DNA of 64,000 nucleotides, taken from contig NZ_JASHKN010000011.1 in assembly GCF_030056735.1 (NCBI RefSeq), positions 112,687 through 176,686 of the forward strand. Reading direction: 5' to 3'. The translations under genes were made by a program, and so were the position numbers. The DNA is from Rhodococcus sp. IEGM 1409 (GTDB lineage: Bacteria > Actinomycetota > Actinomycetes > Mycobacteriales > Mycobacteriaceae). This document shows positions 1 to 11,000 of this stretch, one piece after another (position 1 is the first letter of the stretch; each line of letters begins with the position of its first letter). The notes under the pieces are model-generated. The model did no database searches. It was given only the letters and a program-made list of their open reading frames with translations, and was not told where the DNA came from.

Positions 1-1
1 G

Positions 2-187
2 CACGTTCGCAATCTCGGGGAGAAGGACTTGGCCTTGGCCATCGACCTCGGTGAGCGGCTGAGTCTCGAACTGCCGCTCGCGCACCTTGCACTCTCCGGA
101 CTCGGCGTCGGACTCGGCGTCGGAAACGGGGAGGGGGACGGGGACGGCGAACCTTCACCGGCATCTACGACACGGGAGCACGCATGA
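2..187 (+). CDS. C-terminal end of an NAD(P)-dependent 3-hydroxyisobutyrate dehydrogenase-like protein (partial)
   Basis: The window opens inside this gene; about 61 codons are visible, ending at TGA 185-187. The segment KDLALAIDLGERLSLELPLA matches the C-terminal helical domain of the 6-phosphogluconate/3-hydroxyisobutyrate dehydrogenase superfamily, where a KDL.LA motif carries the conserved Lys region. The last 25 residues are a low-complexity Gly/Asp/Pro tail. The stop overlaps the ATG of the next gene (ATGA at 184-187), so the two are probably translationally coupled. The family reduces or oxidises small hydroxy acids with NAD(P); the substrate cannot be read from this fragment. Confidence 0.7.
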   Translation, partial: HVRNLGEKDLALAIDLGERLSLELPLAHLALSGLGVGLGVGNGEGDGDGEPSPASTTREHA

Positions 188-645
188 CCGACACCAGCCA
201 CATGACCGACACCAGCGGAGCCGAAGGAAGCCGCAGCTCCGAGACCCGCGCTCGCGGCGTCGCGAAGATGAACGAGGTGTACGGCTGGGAACTCCCCGCT
301 GATGTTCCCGGTGATTTCTTCGCGGTGACCGCCGACCATCTCTTCGCCGATATCTGGACACGACCGGGGCTGTCGGTGCGTGATCGGCGACTGCTGCTGA
401 TCGGCGCCATCACCGCCCAGGGGCAGAGCGAGGTCGCAAAGATCCAGATCAACGCTGCTCTCCACAACGAAGAGTTGACCGAGCAGCAGTTCGAAGAGGC
501 CGCGATCTTCCTGTGCCACTATGTCGGCTGGCCGCTTGCCACCGGCCTCAACAACGCGCTGATCGCCGTGAAGGCCGACCGCCGCAAAGCCGCACGCGCC
601 AAGGAGAAGGCTGCCGCGGATTCCGCGAAAACGGACACCGACTGA
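184..645 (+). CDS. Carboxymuconolactone decarboxylase family protein
   Basis: A 153-residue protein with the small all-helical CMD/AhpD-like fold signature: LSVRDRRLLLIGAITAQGQ followed by LHNEELTEQQFEEAAIF and a CHYVGWP segment. It lacks the CxxC pair of AhpD peroxidoreductases, so it resembles the gamma-carboxymuconolactone decarboxylase branch, whose members decarboxylate or isomerise ring-cleavage lactones. The first about 25 residues are Ser/Thr-rich and poorly conserved in appearance; a second Met lies at residue 7. The gene overlaps the upstream dehydrogenase by ATGA and is followed after 54 bp by an FAD oxidoreductase, which suggests a three-gene catabolic operon. The substrate is unknown. 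Confidence 0.75.
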   Translation: MTDTSHMTDTSGAEGSRSSETRARGVAKMNEVYGWELPADVPGDFFAVTADHLFADIWTRPGLSVRDRRLLLIGAITAQGQSEVAKIQINAALHNEELTEQQFEEAAIFLCHYVGWPLATGLNNALIAVKADRRKAARAKEKAAADSAKTDTD

Positions 646-699
646 ACCGTCGATCGAGATACTGAAATCAACCCACCGAAGAACGAAGGACCCGAATCC

Positions 700-2166
700 A
701 TGGCCGAGGCCAGCTCAATCCGTCCGCAGTCCGCAGCAAGCATCGAGCGGTGGCACTTCGAGGCTGACGTTGTCGTCGCCGGTTACGGCATCGCCGGAGT
801 GAGTGCTTCGATCGAGGCGGCCCGGGCGGGCGCCGACGTGCTGGTGCTCGAACGCACGAGTGGATGGGGCGGCGCGGCGGCGTTGGCCGGCGGGTTCATC
901 TATTTGGGCGGCGGAACCCCGTTGCAGCAGGCGCTCGGGTTCGAGGACTCCCCCGCGAACATGAAGTCGTTCATGATGGCCGCGCTCGGTCCCGGCGCGG
1001 ACGAGGAGAAGATCACCGACTACTGCGAAGGCAGCGTCGAACACTACAACTGGCTCGTCGACAACGGCGTGCCGTTCAAGGAAAGTTTCTATGGCCAACC
1101 GGGTTGGGAAACGCCTTTCGACGACGGTCTCATGTATTCCGGCGGCGAGAACTCTGCACCGTTCAACACGATCGCGACACCGGCCCCTCGTGGTCACGTT
1201 CCGCAGATGAGCGGCAAACGCACCGGAGAGAAGGGCGGCGGCTTCATGTTGATGAAGCCGTTGATCGAGACAGCCGAAAGCCTGGGCGTACGGGCCGAAT
1301 ACGACATGCGGGTGCAGCGCTTGGTCGTCGACGACGATCGAGTCGTCGGCATCATCGCCAAGCAGTACGGCAAAGAAGTGGCGGTCCGAGCACGCACGGG
1401 CGTCGTACTGGCGACGGGGAGCTTCGCCTACAACGAATCGATGATCCAGTCGTACGCTCCGAGACTGATCGGTCGGCCCGGCGCAGCCATCGAGGAGCAT
1501 GACGGCAAGGCGATCCAGATGGCGCAGGCCCTCGGCGCCGACCTCGCTCACATGGACGCAACCGAGGTGGCATTCTTCGGCGACCCCCAGTTGATGATCC
1601 GCGGCATTCTTGTCAACGGACGCGGACAGCGCTACGTCAACGAGGACACGTACCCGGGAAGGATCGGGCAGGAAACATTGCTACGCAACGAGAATCAGGC
1701 CTACTTGATCATCGACGAAGCTTCCTACGAAGAGGGTTGCGCCGCAGACAGTTCCACACCGTTCTTCAGGTTTCAGCCCAAGTGGGTGGCCGAAACCGTC
1801 GAGGAACTCGAATCCGACATGGGTCTGCCGGAGGGCACGCTGCAGTCGACCGTGGAGGTCTACAACCGCCACGCGGCCCGTGGTGAAGACCCGGTACTCG
1901 GCAAGAAGAAGGAGTGGGTCAAGCCGATCGGCTCGCCCGTCGCGGCGCTCGACCTTCGCAACTTCACCGCCGGATTCACACTCGGAGGACTTCGCACATC
2001 GATCAACTCGGAGGTCCTGCACGTCTCGGGCGAGCCGATACCCGGGCTTTTTGCCGCCGGCCGCTGCACTGCCGGTGTCTGCGCCGGCGGTTATGCCTCA
2101 GGCACGTCCCTCGGTGACGGCAGCTTCTACGGTCGACGCGCCGGAATCAGCGCTGCCAAAGGCTGA
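700..2166 (+). CDS. FAD-dependent oxidoreductase of the fumarate reductase/3-ketosteroid dehydrogenase family
   Basis: A 488-residue flavoprotein. The N-terminal Rossmann motif VVVAGYGIAGVSASIEAARA (about residues 25-45) with the downstream VLVLER acidic end binds FAD. The C-terminal FTLGGLRTSINSEV and GLFAAGRCTAGVCAGGYASG segments are the second FAD-contact region typical of fumarate reductase flavoproteins and KstD-like steroid delta1-dehydrogenases. Members dehydrogenate or reduce a C-C bond next to a carbonyl. The length fits KstD-like enzymes. An AAGGA element lies upstream of the ATG. With the preceding dehydrogenase and CMD genes it probably acts on a cyclic ketone or ring-derived acid; the substrate is not determined. 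Confidence 0.8.
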   Translation: MAEASSIRPQSAASIERWHFEADVVVAGYGIAGVSASIEAARAGADVLVLERTSGWGGAAALAGGFIYLGGGTPLQQALGFEDSPANMKSFMMAALGPGADEEKITDYCEGSVEHYNWLVDNGVPFKESFYGQPGWETPFDDGLMYSGGENSAPFNTIATPAPRGHVPQMSGKRTGEKGGGFMLMKPLIETAESLGVRAEYDMRVQRLVVDDDRVVGIIAKQYGKEVAVRARTGVVLATGSFAYNESMIQSYAPRLIGRPGAAIEEHDGKAIQMAQALGADLAHMDATEVAFFGDPQLMIRGILVNGRGQRYVNEDTYPGRIGQETLLRNENQAYLIIDEASYEEGCAADSSTPFFRFQPKWVAETVEELESDMGLPEGTLQSTVEVYNRHAARGEDPVLGKKKEWVKPIGSPVAALDLRNFTAGFTLGGLRTSINSEVLHVSGEPIPGLFAAGRCTAGVCAGGYASGTSLGDGSFYGRRAGISAAKG

Positions 2167-2176
2167 GCGCCTGTTC

Positions 2177-3004
2177 TCAAATGTCAGCGAGAGCGTCCTC
2201 GCTGCGACGTTCGAGGAACAACGTGTCACGCCACCGCCCACCCAGTTGAGCGATACGCGACCGAGTCCCGACGATTCGGAACCCGACGGCCTGGTGCAGC
2301 GCGACACTCGCCCGGTTCTCCGGAAAGATCGACGACTGCACGGTCCAGATCTCGCTGGCGTCGGCGGCCTGCACCTGTTGGCGAAGCAGCAGCTTGCCGA
2401 CCCCGCGACCGCGAGCGCCGCTGCCGACGTAGATGGAGTTCTCGGCGACCCCGCGGTAGCAGTCGCGCGAGGACACCGGGCTCAGGCTCGCCCAGCCTTC
2501 GACGCGTCCGTCGATTTCTGCGACCCATCGATGATCAGGCAACCATTGCGCGTCGAGCTTCTCGGCGGATGGCACCGACGTGGTGAAGGTCGCGTTTCCG
2601 GTGTCGATTCCCTCGCGGTAGATCGACCGCACGGCGTCCCAGTCACCCGACTCCATGCGGCGCAGAACCACATCGGAGGGAAGCAGCCCCAAGGTGTCGC
2701 TGACCGGACCGCGCGCAGCCAGGACGGCAGCCGCTGCCATCAGATCTGAGTACGCGGTTCCGGCAACACTGACAACCGAGTTGCCCTCGCGCATCGTCAC
2801 CTCGACGAAGCCGACGTCGCTCAACGCCTTGAGGTGAGCACCCAGGGCGGACAGTTCGAGTGATGCAGCGCGTGCAATCGCGTCGACCTCTATCGGGCCG
2901 GCAGCTGCAAGTCGAAGCACTCGCAACCGCGTCGGGTCACCCAGGCACGCAAACCTGCGCGCAAGTACATCGGTGTCGAGGTGCGCGAGTGTATCTGAAC
3001 TCAT
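2177..3004 (-). CDS. ArsR-type DNA-binding domain fused to a phosphinothricin/arsinothricin-type GNAT acetyltransferase
   Basis: A 275-residue two-domain protein. Residues about 10-90 form a winged helix of ArsR type (FACLGDPTRLRVLRL, then a recognition region LSALGAHLKALSDVGFVEV). Residues about 112-265 form a GNAT domain of the phosphinothricin N-acetyltransferase (PAT/Bar, ArsN1) group: GIDTGNATF, WVAEIDGRVEGWASLSPVS, the acetyl-CoA loop GARGRGVGKLLL and NRASVALHQAVGFRIVG. The ELCVCDL metal site of classical arsenite ArsR proteins is absent, though one Cys lies in the first helix. It could be a self-regulated detoxifying acetyltransferase or a ligand-sensing regulator. It is convergent with the FAD gene, 10 bp apart. 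Domain calls are firm; the substrate is inferred. Confidence 0.8.
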   Translation of the reverse strand: MSSDTLAHLDTDVLARRFACLGDPTRLRVLRLAAAGPIEVDAIARAASLELSALGAHLKALSDVGFVEVTMREGNSVVSVAGTAYSDLMAAAAVLAARGPVSDTLGLLPSDVVLRRMESGDWDAVRSIYREGIDTGNATFTTSVPSAEKLDAQWLPDHRWVAEIDGRVEGWASLSPVSSRDCYRGVAENSIYVGSGARGRGVGKLLLRQQVQAADASEIWTVQSSIFPENRASVALHQAVGFRIVGTRSRIAQLGGRWRDTLFLERRSEDALADI

Positions 3005-3106
3005 CTGGCGACTATAACGCCGCTGACCTGCAGTTCGGGCGGCCAGGTTCGGAGACTGGGTCCCGAAGTGAGAAACAACTCAGCTACCGATACTCGGGTA
3101 CGCCGG

Positions 3107-4129
3107 CTAACGCGCACCGATCGACGCGGCAATCACCGGCCACGAGTTGTGAAGATCGTCCTGCCAATAACCCCAGGAGTGCGTGCCCGTTGCCCGGAAA
3201 TCGTAGGTGGCGGGGATTCCCAGGGAGTCGAGCCGCTCGGCCAGACGATGGGTGCACTGGTTGGTCCCAGCCTCGATGACACCACCCACGATCACCTGGT
3301 TGGCCAGAACGCCCGGATCACCGTTCACCATCGGTCCACCCAGATTCTCGTGTGGACCTGGCAGACCCGTTCCGTTGCTGATGTAGAGATCGATGCCTCG
3401 CAATCTCTCGGCATTGACCACCGGATCGTTGGCCACCCACCCCGGACCACCGAGGGGACCCCACATGTTGTCGACGTTGCCGCCGCGGAATCCGACCACG
3501 AATCTCACGTAGTCCTGACCTGGTTGAGTACTCGTCTCGGCGCAACCGCTGAAGGCACCGACCGCACGGTAAACCGTCGGCGCGGCCTCGGCCAGGCTCA
3601 GAACCGACGTACCGGCCATCGACAATCCGGCGACGGCGTTCGCGCCCGTCGTACCGAGTGTGGCGTCGACGATCGGCGGCAACTCCTGGGTGAGGAACGT
3701 GGTCCACTTGTTCAGTCCCAGAACAGGATCCGGCTTCTCCCAGTCGGTGTAATAGCTGTATGCACCGCCGATGGGATTCACGACGTTGACGTTCTTGTCG
3801 CCGAAGAAGTCGACGACGTCTGTCCGTGTCTGCCACGTAGCCGTATCCTCGCCGCCGCCGGCGCCGTTGAGCAGATAGAGAGTCGGCCTGGGCGCACTGG
3901 TGTCTGCCGGCCGAATCACCTCGAGCGGGATCACCTTGTCCATTGCAGCCGAGTAGACGTACATCGTCAGTTGACGGGCGTTGATCTCCTCGACGTGATC
4001 GAGAGCTGATCCGTCTGAAGGCAACGTCCGCGCCAGATCTGCCGAGGCCAGCGCTGCTTCACCGAACAATCCTGTCCATGCGACGAGGGCGACGACAAGT
4101 ATCGCCCGAGTGCGTCCGATCCTTCTCAT
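3107..4129 (-). CDS. Secreted mycolyltransferase-like esterase (antigen 85 / corynebacterial Cmt family)
   Basis: About 340 residues with a signal peptide (MRRIGRTRAILVVALVAW... ending near ASA). The alpha/beta hydrolase has nucleophile elbow GLSMAGTS, an oxyanion/LNGAGG region near the N terminus and catalytic His in GTHSWGYW, as in antigen 85 mycolyltransferases, which move mycolic acids onto trehalose and arabinogalactan outside the membrane. Two Cys (SGC, TNQC) may form a disulfide. The start at 4129 is chosen because GAGGAG lies just upstream and the signal peptide follows directly. A longer reading from 4219 would overlap the NRPS stop (ATGA) but adds 30 Arg-rich residues before the signal peptide. 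It lies directly downstream of the giant NRPS gene on the same strand and may share its transcript. Confidence 0.85.
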   Translation of the reverse strand: MRRIGRTRAILVVALVAWTGLFGEAALASADLARTLPSDGSALDHVEEINARQLTMYVYSAAMDKVIPLEVIRPADTSAPRPTLYLLNGAGGGEDTATWQTRTDVVDFFGDKNVNVVNPIGGAYSYYTDWEKPDPVLGLNKWTTFLTQELPPIVDATLGTTGANAVAGLSMAGTSVLSLAEAAPTVYRAVGAFSGCAETSTQPGQDYVRFVVGFRGGNVDNMWGPLGGPGWVANDPVVNAERLRGIDLYISNGTGLPGPHENLGGPMVNGDPGVLANQVIVGGVIEAGTNQCTHRLAERLDSLGIPATYDFRATGTHSWGYWQDDLHNSWPVIAASIGAR

Positions 4130-4215
4130 TGCCGCTCCTCGTGCTCGATTGCGGTGCCCGGCAACAGCTTGGTGGCGCTCGCTTCGCGGGCTTGCGGCTC
4201 GGTGGCTTGAAGTTG

Positions 4216-5004
4216 TCATGCCCGTTCGGAGTAGCCCGAAAACATCGTGAGGATCCGAGCCATCTCCGGTCCGATGACCGACATGGCCGCAGGCTCGATC
4301 ATCTCGTTATGTCCGCAGCCCACCGGTATCTCCAGGATCCGGCCGCTCACGAGCGGGCTCCATTCCTGGGTCGACCTTCCGCGCGGAATCGTGTCGTCTC
4401 CTCCGATTGCCGGGAAAATCACCAGGTCGCCTTCGTAGACCTGTGGAACGAACTGGTGCGTGATTCGCTGCGAAGTCTCGTACGCGCGGGCAAGCCGCTC
4501 GAGGTCCCGACCGTCGACCCCGGTCTCGGTCCCGACCGACTGGGCCAACACGGCGGCCGCGTCGTCGAACGTCAGATCTCCGTCGGTCTCGACCTCGAGG
4601 CCGAGGCCTCTCAGCAGGTCCCGGACGTCGAGGACGGCTGACGACGGCGCATCGCCGTTGTCGGGGTAACTGTCCATCATCGTCAGCGTTGCGACTTCGC
4701 CGCCGGACGATTGCAATTCGACGGCCATGGCGTGCGCGATGACGCCACCGAGCGACCACCCGAGCAAGTCGTAGGGCCCTTCCGGCGAAACGGCCTCCAT
4801 CTCTTCCACGTAGCGATGCGCCAACTGTTCGATCGACTGATAGTCACCGTCGTCACTGAGTGCGGGTAGCTGAAGTCCGTATACCGGTCGGTCCTCGGGC
4901 AGATACCGCACCAAGCCGGCATAGCCCCAGGACAGGCCCATACCAGGGTGCACACAGAACAGCGGTCGCCCACTTCCTTCTGCGCGCAGCGGAACAACCA
5001 CGGC
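4216..5004 (-). other. NRPS1 terminal thioesterase domain
   Basis: Residues about 8665-8926. Type I TE with CVHPGMGLSWGYAGL, nucleophile Ser8748 in GWSLGG and a C-terminal His in GCGHNEM. It resembles EntF-type TE domains. It should release the peptide by hydrolysis or by cyclisation; the Ser and Thr side chains or a capping group could act as nucleophile for a depsipeptide, which the sequence cannot decide. Confidence 0.85.
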
Positions 5005-8000
5005 GAGCAACTCTTCCATGCCAGCGCTCACAGTCGGCAGGTCGAGGCGACGAGCAATTCCGGCAGGTGTCGGGTCGAGGAACAACCATTGAAGTGGAAT
5101 CCTGCGTTGGAATCGGGAGTGCAGTGCGCTGACGATTCGGGTGGCAACGAGAGACGACCCGCCCAGATCGAAGAAGCTGTCCGCGGTGCTCACCCGGTCG
5201 ACGCCCAGAACCTCGGCGAATGCGTCGACCACTGCATGCTCGGTCTCGGTGACCGGTTCGCGGAACTCGGCTGCAGCCGAACTGAATTCGGGTGCCGGTA
5301 GAGCCTTCCGGTCGAGCTTACCCACCGGCGTCATAGGAATTCGCTCGAGAAGTACCACCGCCGACGGAACCATGTGCGCGGGTAGTCGGTCGGCCGCGTA
5401 CACCCGTATCTCGTCGCTGTCCGTGGCTTCGGCATCCGACGCGCGCACATACGACACCAGGACCGTTTCACCCGACGGTCCGACGTGGCCGATGGTGGCA
5501 GCGAAGTCCACTGACGGGTGGCGCGAGAGAACTGCATCGATTTCGCCGAGTTCGATCCGGAAACCACGGATCTTGACCTGGAAGTCGCTGCGCCCGATGT
5601 ACTCGAGCGTGTGATGTGACCCATTACTTGCACTGCCGTCATCACTTGCACTGTCACCGCCGGACTCACGCCAACGCACGACATCTCCGGTGCGGTACAT
5701 CCGGCGCCCCGACGCCCCGTACAAGCAGGCCACAAATCGCTCCGACGTCAGTGACGCTCGATTATGGTACCCACGTGCCATACCCGGGCCGATGATGTAC
5801 AACTCCCCCGGCACACCGACCGGGACGGGTTGCAAACGCTCGTCCAGCACCAGGAAACCGAATCCCACTGCGGGCGAGCCGATGTTCACTCCTGCCCCGG
5901 GTTTCATCGAATCACTGACGCTTGCCTGCACCATGGTTTCCGTCGGGCCGTATCCGTTGTGCAGCCTCCGACCCGGCGCCCACTGCGTGACCACCTCCGG
6001 CGGACAGGCCTCGCCCACCAGATCGAGGACACGAAGCGCCTCGAATCCGTTGTCACCGAGCGCCGCCAGCGCAGTCGGCGTGATGGTGGCATGAGTGACC
6101 TGCTCGCGCCGGAAGACGTCAGCCAATTCGGCGCCACCGTACACCGCCGGTGGAACAATCACGACCCGTGCGGACGCGCTGAACGCCATGGTCAACTCGA
6201 AGATGGACGCGTCGAAACTCGGCGAGGCCAACTGCGAGACATGCGCATCGTGAGTGACCTCGAACCGCTCACGAGTCTCTGCCGTGAAGTTGGCCAGACC
6301 GCGATGAGTGATGTTCACTCCCTTGGGCTTTCCGGTAGACCCCGAGGTGTAGATCAAATAGGCAGGATGGTCGAGGCGCAATTCACCGGTTCGGTCGTCG
6401 TCGGTGATCGGTTCCGGCGACAACGCCGCCACCCGCTGCTCGAAGTCAGGATCGTCGAGTTCGAGCCAAGGAACCACGTCGGGTAGATGGGTTCGGCTTC
6501 CGTGAACCGTCAATCCGAGTGAGGCTCGGCAATCGGCGAGCATGTATTCGACGCGCCCACGCGGGTAGTCGGGATCGACGGGCACGAAAGCAGCTCCGGC
6601 TTTGGCCACCGACCAGATTGCCACCACCGACTCGATCGATCGGGGCATTCCCAACGCCACGAAGGTCTCCGGGCCCACCCCCCGACAGCACAGTTCCCGG
6701 GCCACACGGTTCGACCACTCGTCCAGTTCGCGGTAGCTGATCTGCCGGTTCTCCAGTGACAGAGCCACCGAGTCCGGGTCAACCGCAGCAGCGGTCGTCA
6801 ACAAGTCGGGCCACAGTTTCGGTGGTACTCCCGTCTGTCCACGCGCCGGCACCAACTCGCGAGTTTCGAGATCACCGAACAGCGCAATGTCACCGATGGC
6901 CGCTTCGGGACGCACGGTCACGGATTCGAGAACACGCACGAACATGTCGGCAAAGCTGCTGACCGTACCTGGATCGAAGAGATCAGTGGCGAAGTCGACC
7001 GCGCCGCTCATTCCTCGAGGCGCTCCACTTTCGTCGAATTCCTCGGCCAGGAGGAATTCCAGGTCCACCTTCACGACGTCGAGTTGGGGGTCGATGCCGC
7101 GAACTTCCAACTCCGGCAGTTGCAGATTCGGCCGTTCGTTGTTCTGGAATTCCAACGACACCGAGGCGATGGGAGCGTAAGCCGTCGACCGTTTCGGCCC
7201 GACCGCATCGACAACCCGCTCGAACGGAACCTCGGAATGCGCGAACGCCGCGAGGTCGACCTCGCGACAATGCGCCGCGAAGTCCCGGAACGACTGAGCC
7301 GAGTCCACTTGTGTACGCAGGGCAAGTGTCCCGACGAACATGCCGATCAGGTCATCGAGGACGCGATCCCCTCGACCGGCGATCGGTGTCCCGATCACGA
7401 CGTCGTCGGTGCTGCCGAGACGTGCCAGCAGTACCGCGAGCGCCGCGTGCACTGTCATGAATGCAGTGCACTGATGCTGCCTCGACAGCTCCCGGATACG
7501 GCGGTGGAGGTCACTGCCGATCGAGAAGTGGATGCGCGCGCCGTGAAAAGTCTGCTGTGCGGGCCGGTCCCGATCGAGCGGAAGTTCAAGGAGGTCGGGT
7601 GTGCCCGAGAGTGTGCGTCGCCAGTAATCCAGCTGTTCGGAGATCACCGATGCCGGGTTTTCGCCGGAACCCAGAAGCTCTCGCTGCCAGAGGGTGAAGT
7701 CGGCGTACTGGATCGCCAGAGGCGCCCAATCTGGTTCTTCGCCGTGCACGCGGGCCTCGTATGCCGTCATCACATCCCGCACCAACGGGGACATCGAGAA
7801 ACCGTCGGCGGAGATGTGGTGCACCACAACCGCAAGTACGTGTTCGCGCTCGCCCATGGTGAACAACGCTGCCCGCAAGGGGATTCGCGCTGCGACGTCA
7901 AAACCTGCCGAGACCATTCTGGCGAGCTCGTCGCGGAGGTGATGTTCGTCGGCAACAGGTGGTTCGGCCAACTGCGGCAGCGCCGTGCTGTCGGTGGGCA

Positions 8001-11000
8001 CTATGTGCTGGAGCGGCCCGTCGCCGCGAACCGGGAACATCGTTCGTAGCGACTCGTGGCGAGCGATGACGTCGGACACCGCTGCTCTCAATGCCGGCTT
8101 GTCGAGTTCACCGGTCAGTCGCACCACGAGCGGGATGTTGTACGCAGGCGAACTGGTGTCCAGTTGATTGACGAACCACATTCGCTGCTGAGCAAACGAC
8201 AACGGGATGTTTTCGGGTCGAGGGCGCGGCACTGACACCGGGCGCCCCGACTGTCCAGCAACCGACTGTTCGATCACCGCAGCCAAGGCGGCTACCGTCG
8301 GCGCCTCGAACAGATCCCGCACGCCGACGGCGGCTTCCAGCACTGCCCGCAGCCTGGCCGCAACCGATGTAGCGCTGAGAGAATTTCCCCCGAGGTCGAA
8401 AAAATTACTGTCGGCACCAACGCGCTCGAGGCCGAGTACCTCTGCAAACACGTTCGACACCGCCTGCTCGACCGGGCCGACAGGCGAACGAAATTCCTTT
8501 GTGGTCGTGTGGATCTCGGGGCTGGGCAACGCCGAGCGGTCGAGTTTGCCGACGGCTGTCAGTGGAATGCTCTCCAGCACGACCATTGCGGCGGGCACCA
8601 TGTGCGAAGGCAATCGCTCGGCCAGGGCGTGAATCAGGACCCCGGTGTCCAATTGGCCCTCTGCTGGCATAACGTACGACACGAGCCGGGCCTCTCCCGC
8701 GGGACCGCGGTGAGCAATGGTGACGGCAAATCCGACGTTCGGCTCGGCCATGAGCGCGCTGTCGATCTCACCGAGTTCGACACGGAAGCCCCGAATCTTG
8801 ACTTGGAAGTCGCTGCGGCCGATGTATTCGATACGCGATTCGGCCGTCCACCGCACGATGTCTCCGGTGCGGTACATCCGCGTTCCAGGGTCACTCGGGT
8901 TGGCGACAAAGCGTTCTGCCGTCAATCCCGGCCGACGGTGATATCCCCGCGCCACTCCAGGCCCGGCAAGGTACAGCTCGCCAGGCGCCCCGACGGGAAC
9001 GGCTTGCAGCCGCGAATCGAGCACCAGCTCGCTCACACCCCTGATGGGTCCACCGATCGTGATGCGTTCACCGGCCGCCATCGGCGGGCTGACGTTGGAC
9101 ATGATCGTCGCCTCGGTCGGTCCGTAGGCGTTGTACAGCCGACGGCCAGGCGCCCAGCGAGCGACGAGGTCGGGCGGGCAGGCTTCACCACCGAACACGA
9201 CCTCCGAAAGTTGCTCGAGCCCAACCGGATCCACCGAAGCCAGTGCCGCCGTGGTGATGAACGCATGTGTGACGGCGTGCTCGGCCAGAAGCTCCGCAAG
9301 CTCCTCGCCCCCGTACACCCCAGGTGGGGCGATCACCATCGTCGCGCCGGCTCCGAAAGCCTGCAGATACTCGAAGAGCGACCCGTCGAAGCTCGGAGTG
9401 GAGAAGTGCATTGTGCGCGATTGTGGTGTTGCACCGTAGCGTTCGACCTGGTCCCGCGCGAAATTGTCGAGCCCGCGATGAGTGACCACCACTCCCTTCG
9501 GCACGCCAGTCGACCCCGAGGTGTAGACCACGTAGGCCGCAGAATCCAACCCGATCGGACGGAGTCGGTCGTTGTCGGTCAGAGGACGGCCCGAGAATCC
9601 TTCGCACTTCTTGGTGAAGTCCGGATCGTCGAGAATCAGCCACTGTGCGACTTCGGGCAGTCGATCTCGACATGCGGCGGTGGTCAAACCGACGCCGACG
9701 TTGGAATCGCTCAGCATGTGGGTGATCCGCTCGTCGGGGTAGTTCGGATCGATCGGCACGAATGCAGCGCCTGTTTTGGCCACGGCGAGTATCGACACCA
9801 CTGAGGTGAGAGAACGTGGAACACCGACTGCGACGTAGTCCTCGGTTCCCAGTCCTCGCGAGACGAGTACCCGAGCAATACGATTCGACAGGAAATCCAG
9901 CTCGCCATAGGTCATGCTGGCGCTCGCCGCCACAACAGCGAGCGCATCCGGATCCTGCTGAACTGCCGCGTCGAAGATCTCTGAAAAAATGCGGGTCGAC
10001 CCACCAACCGCGCCACGGACGGGCAACAGTTGGTCGCGTTCGATCTCCGTCAGCACCGACACCGCGGCCAACGATTGATCCGGATGGACACACGCTTCGA
10101 GCACGCGCCGCAGTCGGCCGGCGATGGACTCGATATCGCCTGAGTCGAAAACCTCGGGCAGATACTCGAACTTCAGTCGAAGCCTGGTATCGACCGACGC
10201 CACCAAACTGAGCGGATAGTGGGCAGCATCCTTCGCCTCGACGCCGGCGATTCGGATCCCCGCGTTGTCCGTATCGGTCGACAGTCCTTGACGGTCAACG
10301 GGGTACGACTCGAAGACTGTCAACGTGTCGAAGCCGATCTCCGGCCCGGAGGCGTCTTGGATCTCGGAAAGTCCAAGATAGTGGTGATCCGACAACTCCG
10401 CCTGCTCAGACTGAATCCGCTGTAGGAGAGCGCCGACACTCTCACCCGGGTGCCCCGCGATTCGGACCGGAATTGTGTTGATGAACAGCCCGATCATGGT
10501 TTCGATCCCGGTCAGCTCGGGAGGTCGACCCGACACAGTCGCTCCGAACACCACATCGTCTCGCCCGGTCAGTGCCGAGAGGACGATCCCCCACGACGCC
10601 TGGACAATCGAATTGAACGTCAGCCCGCGGCTCCGCGCTACGCCGCGGAGCGTCGTCGTGAAATCCTCGTTCAGATCGAACACCCACTCGGCCGCCATGG
10701 TGGAGAGTCGACGCGACCGATCGTGCGGGGCAAGCAGCGTCGGTCCGTCAATTCCGCGCAGTGCCCTCGCCCACACCCCGCGGGAGGCTTCCCGGTCGCG
10801 ACGGTTCATCCAGGTCAGGTAGTCGAGGTAGGGGCGTACACGCGGCAACTCCGACGCCTCGCCGTCCGCAACGTACAGAGTCGCCAACTCCCTGATCAGA
10901 AGTGGCATCGACCAGCCGTCCAGAAGGATGTGGTGGTTGGTCAGCACAAGCTTGAACGTTTCTGGGGCAATCGCGATGAGCGTGAACCTGATCAGCGGCG

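Noticed and set aside
4130-4219. Extended start of the mycolyltransferase at 4219 with ATGA overlap to NRPS1
   Set aside because: It would place 30 Arg-rich residues before a normal signal peptide; ATG 4129 has GAGGAG at good spacing.
8509-9804. Plus-strand frame of 431 codons, and another of 321 codons at 7084-8049
   Set aside because: Both are antisense to conserved C and A domains of NRPS1 and have Arg-rich, family-less translations typical of shadow frames in high-G+C genes.
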